DNA of 64,000 nucleotides from positions 4,276,001-4,340,000 of the forward strand of contig NZ_CP075190.1 of assembly GCF_020510585.1 (NCBI RefSeq). The letters are read 5' to 3'. The notes beneath the pieces are model-generated. The model had not been told where the DNA came from. It did not search any database and was given only the letters and a program-made list of their open reading frames with translations. Positions 8,285 to 16,814 of the stretch are shown here, piece by piece. Position 1 is the first letter of the stretch; each line of letters begins with the position of its first letter. The position numbers were made by a program, and so were the translations under genes. This DNA is from Ferribacterium limneticum (GTDB lineage Bacteria > Pseudomonadota > Gammaproteobacteria > Burkholderiales > Rhodocyclaceae).

Positions 8285-9172
8285 ATGGTTTTGGAAAAAT
8301 CGAATGCTTATGGTGCAGGTCTGGCGCTCATCGCGGCGCTCGGCTTTTCGCTGAAAGCAATTTTCGTCAAGCTGGCTTATCCGTATGGCGTCGATGCCAT
8401 CACGCTGCTCGCCCTGCGCATGGGTTTCGCGCTGCCGGTTTTTCTCTGGGTCGGCCTGGCCGGGCAGCGGGCCGGCGCCAGCCTGACGCGCGACGACTGG
8501 CTCAAGCTGTTCGCCCTTGGCTGCCTTGGCTATTACGGTGCAAGCATTCTCGACTTCTGGGGGCTGGAATACATTTCGGCCGGCCTCGAACGGCTGATCC
8601 TGTTCACCTACCCGACGCTGACCATCCTGATCGGCGTGCTCTTTCAGGGCAAGCCCTTCACCCGGCGCGAAGTCGTTGCCGTGGCGCTGTGCTACCTCGG
8701 CATCGGCTTCGCCTTCATTCACGACCTTGGCCTCGGCGAGGCACGCAACGTATGGATCGGTGGCGCCCTGGTCTTCGGTTCCAGCGTGTCGTATGCGCTC
8801 TATCTGTCGGGCAGCGGGACCATGATCGCCCGCCTTGGCGCCATGCGCTTTTCGGCGCTGGCCATGCTCGTTTCGTCGGCCGTGACGCTGGCCCATTTTT
8901 CCACTTCGCACCCGATCACCGCCTTCATCCAGCCGCTGCCGGTTTATGGCTGGGGGCTGGCCATGGCGGTGTTCGCCACCATCGTGCCGGTCTTTGCCCA
9001 GTCGGCAGCGATCCGCCGGATCGGTGCCGGGCGCGCTTCGCTGTTCGGCATGGTCGGGCCGATGCTGACCATCGCCTTCGGCTGGTGGCTGCTCGACGAA
9101 GCGATTTCGCTGGCGCAGATGGCCGGCGCCGCGCTGGTGGTTATCGGCATACTGATCGTCAGCCGCCGGTAA
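8285..9172 (+). CDS. EamA/DMT-family transporter
   Basis: A 295-residue polytopic protein with ten predicted helices in two EamA repeats (second repeat from about residue 155, WIGGALVFGSSVSYALYL). The substrate is unknown. It starts at the ATG 8285, divergent from the LysR regulator, and is followed 26 bases later by the PTS EIIA gene, with no terminator seen between them. Confidence 0.85.
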   Translation: MVLEKSNAYGAGLALIAALGFSLKAIFVKLAYPYGVDAITLLALRMGFALPVFLWVGLAGQRAGASLTRDDWLKLFALGCLGYYGASILDFWGLEYISAGLERLILFTYPTLTILIGVLFQGKPFTRREVVAVALCYLGIGFAFIHDLGLGEARNVWIGGALVFGSSVSYALYLSGSGTMIARLGAMRFSALAMLVSSAVTLAHFSTSHPITAFIQPLPVYGWGLAMAVFATIVPVFAQSAAIRRIGAGRASLFGMVGPMLTIAFGWWLLDEAISLAQMAGAALVVIGILIVSRR

Positions 9173-9198
9173 ATGCACTTCGGGTTAGAATCCCGAGC

Positions 9199-9588
9199 AT
9201 GATCGGCATCCTTCTCATCACCCACGGCAGCTATGGCGAGGCGCTCGTCCAGAACGTCAGCCATGTGCTGAACAAGCGTCCGGCGCAGGTGATGCAGCTC
9301 GGCCTGACCTCCCAGGATGACCCGCTCGACATCCTGCCCATGGCGCGCGAGATACTCGCCCTGGTCGACAAGGGCGAAGGCGTGCTGATCCTGACCGATA
9401 TTTTCGGCGCTTCTCCGGCCAACCTTGCGCTAAAGTTGCTGGAACGTGGCCGCGTCGAAGGTCTGACCGGTGTCAATATGCCCATGCTGTTACGCGCCCT
9501 GACTTACCGCGACAAGGGCATGGAAACCCTGCTCGTTCGCGCCCGCGATGGCGGCCGCGACGGCATCATCAACATGCTGGACCACTGA
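9199..9588 (+). CDS. PTS EIIA component, mannose/fructose (EIIA-Man) family
   Basis: A 129-residue EIIA-Man domain. The N-terminal ILLITHGSYGEAL places the phosphorylatable His at residue 9. The ATG at 9199 is in the same frame as a long spurious extension upstream; the family N-terminus fixes the start. It heads a compact EIIA-HPr-EI cluster with no EIIB or EIIC gene, so the chain probably has a regulatory rather than a sugar-transport role, as known in other betaproteobacteria. Confidence 0.9.
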   Translation: MIGILLITHGSYGEALVQNVSHVLNKRPAQVMQLGLTSQDDPLDILPMAREILALVDKGEGVLILTDIFGASPANLALKLLERGRVEGLTGVNMPMLLRALTYRDKGMETLLVRARDGGRDGIINMLDH

Positions 9589-9593
9589 AAAAT

Positions 9594-9863
9594 ATGCTGA
9601 CGACTGAAACCGACATCATCAACAAGCTCGGCCTTCATGCCCGCGCTTCCGCCAAGCTGACCCAGATGGCCGGCAAGTACAAATGCGAGGTGTGGATGAG
9701 CAAGGGCCCGCGCCGGATCAACGCCAAGAGCATCATGGGCGTCATGATGCTGGCCGCCGGCAAGGGTGCCAAGGTGACCATCGAAACCAACGGCGTCGAC
9801 GAGGCCGAGGCCATGGAAGCCCTGCTGGCGCTGATCGCCGACTATTTCGGCGAGGGAGAATAA
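9594..9863 (+). CDS. ptsH: Phosphocarrier protein HPr
   Basis: An 89-residue HPr. The active-site GLHARAS motif carries phospho-His near position 16, and the serine-phosphorylation region NAKSIMGVMML is intact, implying possible control by HPr kinase, although no hprK is in the window. It takes phosphate from EI and passes it to the EIIA encoded 5 bases upstream. The ribosome site is weak, so coupling to the upstream gene is likely. Confidence 0.93.
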   Translation: MLTTETDIINKLGLHARASAKLTQMAGKYKCEVWMSKGPRRINAKSIMGVMMLAAGKGAKVTIETNGVDEAEAMEALLALIADYFGEGE

Positions 9864-9869
9864 GCAAAC

Positions 9870-11624
9870 ATGAGCTTCATCCTGCACGGTCTGGGGGTTT
9901 CCGGCGGTATCGCCATCGGGCGGGCCATGCTCATGTCGCATGCGACGCTCGAGGTGGCCCACCTGACGCTGGCGCCGCGCATGATCGACAAGGAAATCGA
10001 GCGCTTCGACGACGCCATCAAGGCGGTCAAGGATGAACTCATCCAGATGAAGGAGAACACCGAGCACGCGCCGGCCGAGCTCAATGCCTTCATCGACATT
10101 CACACCATGTTCCTCGAAGACCCGGAACTGGCGGTCAAGCCGCGCGACATCATCCGGGAGCGCCGGTGCAATGCCGAATGGGCGCTGGTCCAGCAGATGG
10201 AGCATCTGGTCGACCAGTTCGAGCAGTTCGACGATCTTTACCTGCGCGAGCGCAAGTTCGATGTCGTGCAGGTCGTCGAGCGCGTCGTCAAGGAACTGCT
10301 CGGCCATCCCCGCCGCGCCGCCCTGAAGACGACCAAGAGTTCGAAGGAAGAGGCGCTGATCATCGTCGCCCACGATCTTTCGCCGGCCGACACCATCGCC
10401 TTCAAGGACCGCCGTTTCGCCGCCTTTATCACCGATGTCGGCGGCGCCACCTCGCATACCTCCATCCTCGCCCGCAGCATGGCGATCCCCGCCGTGCTCG
10501 GCCTGGAAAATGCCCGCGGCCTGATCCGCGATAACGAGCTGCTCATCGTCGACGGCATGCGCGGCGTCGTCATCGTCAATCCGGACCAGCGCGTGCTGGA
10601 CGAATACCAGCTGCGCAAGGAACAGATCGAGCTGGAAAGGAACAAGCTCAAGCGCCTCAAGACGGCCAAGTCGGAAACCATCGACGGCATCCCGGTGCAG
10701 CTCTTCGCCAACATCGAGCTGCCCGGCGACGTGCCGATGGCGCTCGATTGCGGCGCCGAGGGCGTCGGCCTGTTCCGCACCGAGTTCCTCTTCCTCGACC
10801 GCGGCGACATGCCCGACGAGCGCGAGCAGTACGAGGCGTACAAGAAAGTGGTCAAGGGCATGGCCGGCCGGCCGGTCACCATCCGCACCTTCGACCTCGG
10901 CAACGACAAGGACCTGCGCCCGAACAACAGCGCCGGCGACCGCGTGCAGACCAATCCGGCCCTCGGCCGCCGGGCCATTCGGCTGTCACTGGCCGAGCCG
11001 CGCATGTTCCAGACACAGTTGCGGGCCATCCTGCGCGCCTCGAAATACGGCCCGATCAAGCTGCTCATCCCGATGCTGGCCCACGCTCACGAGATCGACC
11101 AGACGCTGGCCGCGCTCGAGCAGGCGAAATCGAGCCTGCGCGGCGAGAAGGTGACTTTCGACGAAAACATCCAGGTCGGCGGCATGATCGAGATTCCGGC
11201 CGCCGCGCTGGCCATCGGCATCTTCCTGCGCCGCCTCGACTTCCTGTCGATCGGCACCAACGACCTCATTCAATACACGCTGGCCATCGACCGCTCGGAC
11301 GAACAGGTCGCCAACCTCTACGACCCGCTGCACCCGGCCGTGCTGATGCTGCTCGCCCACACGCTGTCGATGGCGGAAAAAGCCGAGATTCCGGTTTCGG
11401 TATGCGGCGAAATGGCCGGTGACCCGGACCTCACCCGTTTGCTGCTCGGCATGGGCCTGCGCATTTTCTCGATGCACCCGTCGCAGATCCTCAAGGTCAA
11501 GAACCGCGTCCTGAAGTCCGACGTCAACGAAATCGCCCCCAACGTCCGCAAGATGCTGCGCCTCGACGAACCGGGCAAACTGCGCGAAGCACTCGACAAG
11601 CTGAACGGCGTCACGGCCAGCTGA
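9870..11624 (+). CDS. ptsI: PEP-protein phosphotransferase, PTS enzyme I
   Basis: A 584-residue enzyme I of normal length. It uses phosphoenolpyruvate to phosphorylate HPr. Domains in order: N-terminal HPr-binding helices, the phospho-His domain with GGATSHTSILARS (His near residue 195), and the PEP-binding TIM barrel with a GLFRTEFLF motif and the catalytic Cys in VCGEMAGD. Start ATG 9870, six bases after ptsH. It is the last gene of the EIIA-ptsH-ptsI operon; a dispersed repeat lies just downstream. Confidence 0.95.
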   Translation: MSFILHGLGVSGGIAIGRAMLMSHATLEVAHLTLAPRMIDKEIERFDDAIKAVKDELIQMKENTEHAPAELNAFIDIHTMFLEDPELAVKPRDIIRERRCNAEWALVQQMEHLVDQFEQFDDLYLRERKFDVVQVVERVVKELLGHPRRAALKTTKSSKEEALIIVAHDLSPADTIAFKDRRFAAFITDVGGATSHTSILARSMAIPAVLGLENARGLIRDNELLIVDGMRGVVIVNPDQRVLDEYQLRKEQIELERNKLKRLKTAKSETIDGIPVQLFANIELPGDVPMALDCGAEGVGLFRTEFLFLDRGDMPDEREQYEAYKKVVKGMAGRPVTIRTFDLGNDKDLRPNNSAGDRVQTNPALGRRAIRLSLAEPRMFQTQLRAILRASKYGPIKLLIPMLAHAHEIDQTLAALEQAKSSLRGEKVTFDENIQVGGMIEIPAAALAIGIFLRRLDFLSIGTNDLIQYTLAIDRSDEQVANLYDPLHPAVLMLLAHTLSMAEKAEIPVSVCGEMAGDPDLTRLLLGMGLRIFSMHPSQILKVKNRVLKSDVNEIAPNVRKMLRLDEPGKLREALDKLNGVTAS

Positions 11625-11670
11625 GACCACTTCCGGGCTGCAGGCTCAGGAAAACACCGGCCGAAGCGGA

Positions 11671-11708
11671 TTCCACGGTCAACCGGAAAAAACCGCCAAA
11701 ATTGAAAT
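11671..11708 (-). repeat. Dispersed repeat, short form (copy 3)
   Basis: Read on the minus strand: ATTTCAATTTTGGCGG, T-rich spacer, then TCCGGTTGACCGTGGAA. It lies between converging ptsI and the Sel1-repeat gene. This copy is close to the apparent consensus. Confidence 0.85.
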
Positions 11709-11719
11709 GCCGGCCGCCC

Positions 11720-12307
11720 TCAGCGAATCGTCGTCGCTGCGTCCAGCGCCGCCGTTTCGGTCGGACGCCCGGTATCCATCCCGGCCCGGCGCCTGAGTTC
11801 GGCCACGACCATTGCTGAGCTTGTCCGCGATGCCGCCACCTGTTCGCGGCGGTCGCGCTCCTCGATTAAGGCCAGCGCCTGCTGCCGCCAGGCAAGCATT
11901 TGCGGCTCATGTTCATGGTGCAGATGGTGTTTGCGATGCATCGTAAACCAGCGGTGCGCCTCGGCTTCGTCAGCCGCCACGCCCAGACCGATCTGGTACA
12001 TCAGGCCGATCTGCATCTGCGCAACCTTGTCACCCTGATCGGCCGCCTGCCGGTACCAGTGCAGCGCCGCCGCATAATCGAGCGGCACGCCGTCAGCGTA
12101 CTGATGAATCACCGCCAGGTTGTAGGCGGCATCGATATTTCCCTTGGCCGCCCAGTCCTTCCAGATCGCCACCGCCCGCCCGGTATCGCCGCCCTTGTGC
12201 AACATCGCCGCCACGCGCAGGTCGTCGTCGGCCGGGCCGGCTACGGCAGAAAGGCTGGTCAGAAAAACCCAAAGGGCGACAAGAAAACGAATCGGCATTC
12301 CTGACAT
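11720..12307 (-). CDS. Sel1/TPR-repeat exported protein
   Basis: A 195-residue protein with a signal peptide (cleavage near AVAGPA, about residue 24) and two to three Sel1-like repeats (AAYNLAVIHQYADGVPLDYAAALHWYRQAADQ and the next unit), which form helical protein-binding scaffolds. A His-rich segment (RKHHLHHEHEP) near residue 129 could bind metal. The ATG at 12307 follows GGAG. It is divergent from the copper receptor gene across a 162-base region carrying a palindrome, so it may share control with that gene. Confidence 0.75.
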   Translation of the reverse strand: MSGMPIRFLVALWVFLTSLSAVAGPADDDLRVAAMLHKGGDTGRAVAIWKDWAAKGNIDAAYNLAVIHQYADGVPLDYAAALHWYRQAADQGDKVAQMQIGLMYQIGLGVAADEAEAHRWFTMHRKHHLHHEHEPQMLAWRQQALALIEERDRREQVAASRTSSAMVVAELRRRAGMDTGRPTETAALDAATTIR

Positions 12308-12385
12308 GGACTGACTCCGGCGCGGGAAAAGAAGCGTCGAATCCTACGGCGCCATCACCTCCATTGGAATTGGACAAATTGCCGC

Positions 12386-12400
12386 GCGACAATTTGTCGC
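12386..12400. promoter_or_regulatory. 15-bp palindrome upstream of the copper receptor
   Basis: GCGACAATTTGTCGC, a perfect odd palindrome (GCGACAA-T-TTGTCGC), 69 bases before the receptor start. A degenerate second copy (GGACAAATTGCC) lies just upstream at 12372-12383. A nearly identical palindrome occurs at 21191-21205 between the divergent tonB genes. A shared metal- or redox-responsive regulator is inferred; its identity is unknown. Confidence 0.6.
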
Positions 12401-12469
12401 ATTCCCGGCCGCCCGCAACTCCCGGACAATCAGCGCGCACTTAAATACCAATAATTCAGGGAGAGCTTC

Positions 12470-14527
12470 ATGGGGTACCGCATTCGTCCGCTGACGGCCG
12501 CACTGGCTGTCGCGTTTTCCGGCACGGCCCCGGTCATGGCCCAGACCACCGTGCTCGACACCGTCGTCGTCACCGCCGCGCAGATGGATGAACCGCTCAA
12601 GGTGGTCACCGACCCCAAAGCCCCGAAGCAACCGATCCCGGCCCATGACGGCGCCGATTACCTGAAAACCGTGCCGGGCTTCAGCGTCATCCGCAAGGGC
12701 GGCACCGACGGCGACCCCGTGCTGCGCGGCATGGCCGGCTCCCGCCTCAACATTCTGCTCGACGGTGAACACATCCTCGGCGGCTGCGGCAATCGCATGG
12801 ATCCGCCCACCGCCTACGTTTTCCCCGAATCCTACGACCGCGTCACCATCCTCAAAGGGCCGCAGACGGTCAGCCACGGCCCGGGCAATTCGGCAGGCAC
12901 CGTGCTCTTCGAGCGCGACATCCGGCGCTTCGCGCAAACCGGTTACCGCTTCAACGGCAGCCTGACCGCCGGCAGCTTCGGCCGCAACGACCAGGTCATC
13001 GACGCCCGTGCCGGGACGCCCGAGTTCTACGCCCAGATCAACGGCACGCGCTCGAGCAGCGACGACTACGAGGACGGCGACGGCAACAAGGTCAATTCCG
13101 CCTACACGCGCTGGAGCACCGGCGCGACGCTGGGCTGGACGCCCAACGACAACACCCGCCTCGAACTTTCCGTGCTCCAGAGCGACGGCGAAGCGGCCTA
13201 CGGCGACCGGACCATGGACGGCGTCAAGTTTGACCGCCAGAACGTCGGCCTCAAGTTCGAAACGCGCAAGGTATCGAGCCTGATCGAGAAAATCGAGGCG
13301 CAGGTCTATTACAACTACGTCGATCACGTCATGGACAACTACTCGCTGCGCACCAAGCCGGCCGGCAGCATGTACATGGTCAGCAACCCGGATCGCGAAA
13401 CGACCGGCGGCCGCCTCGCCATCGCCCTGCGCCCGGCCGACATGCTGCAGCTGACGCTGGGCGCCGATTACCAGCGCAACATTCACACCCTGCGCAGCGC
13501 CTCGTCGATGACGGCAGTGCCCGCCTTCGAACAACTGGCGCGCACCGAGGACGCCAATTTCACCAACATCGGCCTGTTTGGCGAAGCAACCTGGCATCTG
13601 TCCGACGCCCGGCGCCTCATCGGCGGCCTGCGCAGCGATAGCTGGGAAGCCCAGGACCAGCGCGCCACGCTGCGCCTCGGCACCGGCATGGGCGCCACCA
13701 CGGTCGCCAACCCGACCGCCGGCCAGACCCGCGACAGCACGCTGACCAGCGGCTTCGCCCGTTACGAACACGAGCTGCAGGCCGGCTCGACGCTCTACGC
13801 CGGCCTTGGCCACAGCGAGCGCTTCCCGGATTACTGGGAAACGGTGTCGGCCAGCAAAGAAAGCGCGACGTCGACCAGCGCCTTCAACACCCGGCCGGAG
13901 AAGACCAACCAGCTCGACATCGGCTGGATCCGCCACCTCGGCGCCCTGTCCTTCTCGGCCTCCGGTTTCTACAACGAGATCGACGACTACATCCTGGTCC
14001 AGTCCGGGGTCGTCAAGGCGACACCGGCCCGCACCGTATCGATCGTCCGCAACATCGACGCCCATACCTGGGGCGGCGAAATCGGCGCCGCCTACCAGAT
14101 CGACAGCAACTGGAAAATTGACAGCTCGCTGGCCTATGTCCGCGGTGAAAACGAAACCGACGGCACCCCGCTCGCCCAGATTCCGCCGCTCGAAGGCCGC
14201 CTTGGCCTGGCCTGGAACAACGGCACCTGGTCGGTCGGCTCGCTGCTCCGCCTGGTCGCCGGGCAAAAACGCTACGACCTCAACAAGGGCAACATCGTTG
14301 GCCAGGACATCGGCGCCACGGGTGGTTTCGGAGTCTTCTCGATGAATGCCAGCTACCGGCCAAGCCGTGCCATGCTCGTTTCGGCCGGGGTCGACAACCT
14401 GTTCGACAAGACCTACGCCGAACACATCAGCCGCGGCGGCGCCGCCGTCACCGGCTACGACCAGACCTTCCGCATCAACGAGCCGGGCCGCACACTGTGG
14501 CTCAAGGCCCAGGTCAGTTTCGACTGA
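12470..14527 (+). CDS. TonB-dependent copper receptor (OprC/NosA-type)
   Basis: A 685-residue outer-membrane receptor with signal peptide (residues 1-24), TonB box region (DTVVVTAA), plug and 22-strand barrel ending in an aromatic-rich C-terminus (VSFD). The plug has the GGCGNRMDPPTAY signature; Cys106 and Met110 form the CxxxM pair that binds copper in OprC. The ATG at 12470 follows a GGGAG site. TonB, ExbB and ExbD to energise it are encoded 6-9 kb away. An Fnr-like regulator begins just after its stop codon. Confidence 0.9.
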   Translation: MGYRIRPLTAALAVAFSGTAPVMAQTTVLDTVVVTAAQMDEPLKVVTDPKAPKQPIPAHDGADYLKTVPGFSVIRKGGTDGDPVLRGMAGSRLNILLDGEHILGGCGNRMDPPTAYVFPESYDRVTILKGPQTVSHGPGNSAGTVLFERDIRRFAQTGYRFNGSLTAGSFGRNDQVIDARAGTPEFYAQINGTRSSSDDYEDGDGNKVNSAYTRWSTGATLGWTPNDNTRLELSVLQSDGEAAYGDRTMDGVKFDRQNVGLKFETRKVSSLIEKIEAQVYYNYVDHVMDNYSLRTKPAGSMYMVSNPDRETTGGRLAIALRPADMLQLTLGADYQRNIHTLRSASSMTAVPAFEQLARTEDANFTNIGLFGEATWHLSDARRLIGGLRSDSWEAQDQRATLRLGTGMGATTVANPTAGQTRDSTLTSGFARYEHELQAGSTLYAGLGHSERFPDYWETVSASKESATSTSAFNTRPEKTNQLDIGWIRHLGALSFSASGFYNEIDDYILVQSGVVKATPARTVSIVRNIDAHTWGGEIGAAYQIDSNWKIDSSLAYVRGENETDGTPLAQIPPLEGRLGLAWNNGTWSVGSLLRLVAGQKRYDLNKGNIVGQDIGATGGFGVFSMNASYRPSRAMLVSAGVDNLFDKTYAEHISRGGAAVTGYDQTFRINEPGRTLWLKAQVSFD

Positions 14528-14536
14528 GCGAGGAGT

Positions 14537-14575
14537 TTTCAAATTAGCCTGTTTTTCCCGGTCGACCGTAGCATT
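14537..14575 (+). repeat. Dispersed repeat at the start of the Fnr-like gene (copy 4)
   Basis: TTTCAAATTAGCC arm, T-rich spacer, then CCCGGTCGACCGTAGCATT. It begins 10 bases after the receptor stop and spans the expected start of the next gene, encoding its first residues (SLFFPVDRSI). Confidence 0.7.
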
Positions 14576-15139
14576 CCCCCCGGCACCCAGCGTGCCGGGC
14601 GCCAACTGGCGGCCGGCGAAGGCATCTATCACGCCGGCGCCGACGGCCTCGCCTGGCGGCTCGTCAGCGGCGTCGTCCGGCTCGACAACGTCAGCTCAGC
14701 GAGCGACGCCTCATTTGCCAGCCTCGCCGTTCCCGGCGACATCCTCGGCTGCGAAACCCTGCTCTTCGGCTGCTACACCTTCTCGGCCACGGCACTCACC
14801 CAGTGCCGGCTGGCGCCGTGGCCGGAGGGCGCCGGCGCACTGGCCGGCGAATCGCTGCTTGCCTCGCTCGCCCAGGCCCAGCAACGGGCGGCCGAAGTCG
14901 TCGCGCTGCGCGGCGGCCAGGCGGCGGATCGGGTGCTTGGCCTGATCCGGTTATTCACCGACAGCGCCGGTCAGGTCGTGCTGCCAACCCGGCAGGATAT
15001 TGCCGACATCACCGACCTGCGTTTCGAAACCATTTCGCGCATCATCAAGGCGCTGGAACGGACCCAGGTCTTGCTGCCGATCAAGGTCGATGGTGTGCAC
15101 GCCACGCGCAGTTTCCGGGTCGATCTGGCCACTGCCTGA
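14543..15139 (+). CDS. Crp/Fnr-family regulator with non-standard start
   Basis: About 198 residues: a cyclic-nucleotide-binding-like sensor domain, the long dimer helix (around SLLASLAQAQQRAAEVV) and a C-terminal helix-turn-helix (PTRQDIADITDLRFETISRIIKALE). The recognition helix has the E-x2-S-R pattern of Fnr-type proteins. No ATG, GTG or TTG exists between the upstream in-frame TGA (14525) and the conserved domain. The best-placed ribosome site, AGGAG at 14531-14535, points to an ATT at 14543; a CTG at 14549 is an alternative. Few Cys residues are present, so a 4Fe-4S sensor is unlikely. It may control the neighbouring copper receptor. Confidence 0.75.
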   Translation: MSLFFPVDRSIPPGTQRAGRQLAAGEGIYHAGADGLAWRLVSGVVRLDNVSSASDASFASLAVPGDILGCETLLFGCYTFSATALTQCRLAPWPEGAGALAGESLLASLAQAQQRAAEVVALRGGQAADRVLGLIRLFTDSAGQVVLPTRQDIADITDLRFETISRIIKALERTQVLLPIKVDGVHATRSFRVDLATA

Positions 15140-15141
15140 GC

Positions 15142-15606
15142 TCAGAAACGCAGGCCGGTCGCCTTTTCGACGGTCGCCGTCGTGATGACGCCGGCGACGG
15201 TTTCCTTTCCGCCACGCCCGTCGAACAGGAAAGTGCGCGGCAATTCACCACCCCATTTGGCGTCGATGGCGTAGGCAATCGCTTCCGGGTTATCGCTGCC
15301 GTAGGCGTAACGCGGCCCGCTCAGCGCGTAGGGCTTGAGCAGCGGCCAGAGCTGGGCGCTTTCCGGTTCGGCGGCGACCGTGATGACCCGCAGCTTCTGG
15401 TTGCTTTTGGCCAGGCTGGACAACAGTTTGAGGTTTTTCTTGCAGTAGTTGCAGTCGGACGACCACAGAGCGACGATGGTCGCTTGCTGGTGGCTTTCCG
15501 GATTGAGCAATTTCTTTGCCGCCAGACGATCGAGCGGCGTGAAATCGGCAGCGGCCAACGGCCCGGCGGCGAGCAGGAAAAACAGGGGTAAAAATCGACG
15601 GATCAT
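15142..15606 (-). CDS. Thioredoxin-fold periplasmic protein
   Basis: A 154-residue precursor with a signal peptide (cleavage near LAAADF, about residue 20) and a thioredoxin-like fold with the redox motif CNYC after WSSD (Cys52 and Cys55 region). The family reduces or isomerises disulphides, or delivers copper-site reductant. Its ATG overlaps the stop of the BNR-repeat gene by four bases, so it is the last gene of a tonB-exbB-exbD-receptor-BNR-thioredoxin operon. The converging Fnr-like gene ends two bases away. Confidence 0.82.
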   Translation of the reverse strand: MIRRFLPLFFLLAAGPLAAADFTPLDRLAAKKLLNPESHQQATIVALWSSDCNYCKKNLKLLSSLAKSNQKLRVITVAAEPESAQLWPLLKPYALSGPRYAYGSDNPEAIAYAIDAKWGGELPRTFLFDGRGGKETVAGVITTATVEKATGLRF

Positions 15607-16799
15607 GGCAGCGGGAATAAACGGAAACCTTCTTTTTCAGTGCGCCAGAAGGTGAATAGCTGGTCCTTGCGGCGGATGACGCGGGCCTGATCGGAGGCGC
15701 CGTCGGTGCTGGCGAGGGCGACATCGGTGAAGCTGTCGCCGCCGTCGGTGGAAACAATGGCGCGCAATTGCGTCCGCTCACCATCGAATTCCTTCCAGGC
15801 GATGGCCAGTTTGCCGCCCGCTGCCGCCATGTCGGCATGCGCCGCCCGCGGGCCGCCGACCGGGCGCTGGCCGTCGATTTCATTTTTTGCCGAAATTTCC
15901 GGTCGACCGTAGAAGACACGGCCTTCGCCATCCTTCTGGTTGAACCAGACGGCGTGCCGCACACCCTTTTCATCGACAACCAGCGACGGGCCGTGGTGCG
16001 GGCAGCCATCGACCTTCCAGCGGTCGAAGGTGGCGCGCTGGACGTTCTCCGCCGTGCCGTCCGGCTTCAGGCGGGTAATCGCGTGATCGCGCTCGTTCGG
16101 TGCATAAACGTGACGCCACATGAAGAGCGGCGCACCGTCGCGGTCGATGGCGCTGCTCAGCCGGCAGCATTCGCAGGAATGGTCGGCCAGCTTGTATTCG
16201 GGCTGGAAGCTGCGCCCGCCATCGGTCGATAGCGCGGCGTAGATCGCCGCCCCGCGGTAAGGCGTCTTGCTCCCCTTGGCCGACTCGAGATCGCGCTTGT
16301 CGATCCAGGCCAGGATCACCCGGTTGTCAGGCAGGGTCAGCATGGATTCGAAACGATGCGTGATGATCGCCGTGTCCTGATGCACGGTTATCGGCGGCGA
16401 AAACCGCTGGCCGTCGGCGGAACGTGCCAGGCGGACCGAGCCGGTGTTCGGCTTGGGGAAAGGATGCGTCCATGAAACGAGCAGCCCGCCATCGGCCGCG
16501 AAGGCGATCTTCGGGCGGTTCTCGCCATCGGCCGAAATTGCCTCGGGCTGGGCGTTGACCGCAGCCGGTGCCGACCACGTTTTGCCCTCGTCGGCACTGC
16601 GGTAAATCATCACGTGCTCGCCCTGCTTGGCTGCCACGAGCAGGCTGCCATCCGGTGCAAAGGCGGCCGATGAGCCGAGTTCCGGCCGGGCGCCTTTGGC
16701 CATGCCGGGCATGCCATCGGCGGCAAAGCCGAGCGTGGCGAACAGGCCAAGGCCGAGGAGTAAGGAGCGGGCCAGCGCGTGGCCAGCGAATGTTTTCAT
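15603..16799 (-). CDS. Exported BNR/sialidase-fold protein
   Basis: A 398-residue secreted protein with a signal peptide (ending near GFAADG) and several BNR/Asp-box-like blades (YRSADEGKTW, LSTDGGRSF, VSTDGGDSF), the six-blade propeller of sialidases. The Arg triad of true sialidases is not evident, so enzymatic activity is doubtful. Two Cys clusters, SCECC and GCPHHG, look like metal- or thiol-binding sites, which fits its place between a TonB receptor and a thioredoxin. A start at 16811 is possible; the ATG 16799 was preferred for the signal peptide. An antisense dispersed repeat encodes residues 296-308. Confidence 0.78.
   Translation of the reverse strand: MKTFAGHALARSLLLGLGLFATLGFAADGMPGMAKGARPELGSSAAFAPDGSLLVAAKQGEHVMIYRSADEGKTWSAPAAVNAQPEAISADGENRPKIAFAADGGLLVSWTHPFPKPNTGSVRLARSADGQRFSPPITVHQDTAIITHRFESMLTLPDNRVILAWIDKRDLESAKGSKTPYRGAAIYAALSTDGGRSFQPEYKLADHSCECCRLSSAIDRDGAPLFMWRHVYAPNERDHAITRLKPDGTAENVQRATFDRWKVDGCPHHGPSLVVDEKGVRHAVWFNQKDGEGRVFYGRPEISAKNEIDGQRPVGGPRAAHADMAAAGGKLAIAWKEFDGERTQLRAIVSTDGGDSFTDVALASTDGASDQARVIRRKDQLFTFWRTEKEGFRLFPLP
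15877..15914 (+). repeat. Dispersed repeat inside the BNR-protein gene (copy 5)
   Basis: ATTTCATTTTTTGCC arm, spacer, then TTCCGGTCGACCGTAGAA. Antisense to the gene; the coding strand gives FYGRPEISAKNEI, in the same frame as the copies in mnmG and chrA (SHGQPE pattern). Confidence 0.7.
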
Positions 16800-16814
16800 G
16801 TCAGCTCGCATGGA

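Noticed and set aside
12381..12394. Fnr-type site TTGCC-N4-GACAA upstream of the copper receptor
   Set aside because: Half-sites deviate from TTGAT and the match lies within the stronger 15-bp palindrome; not enough to call separately.
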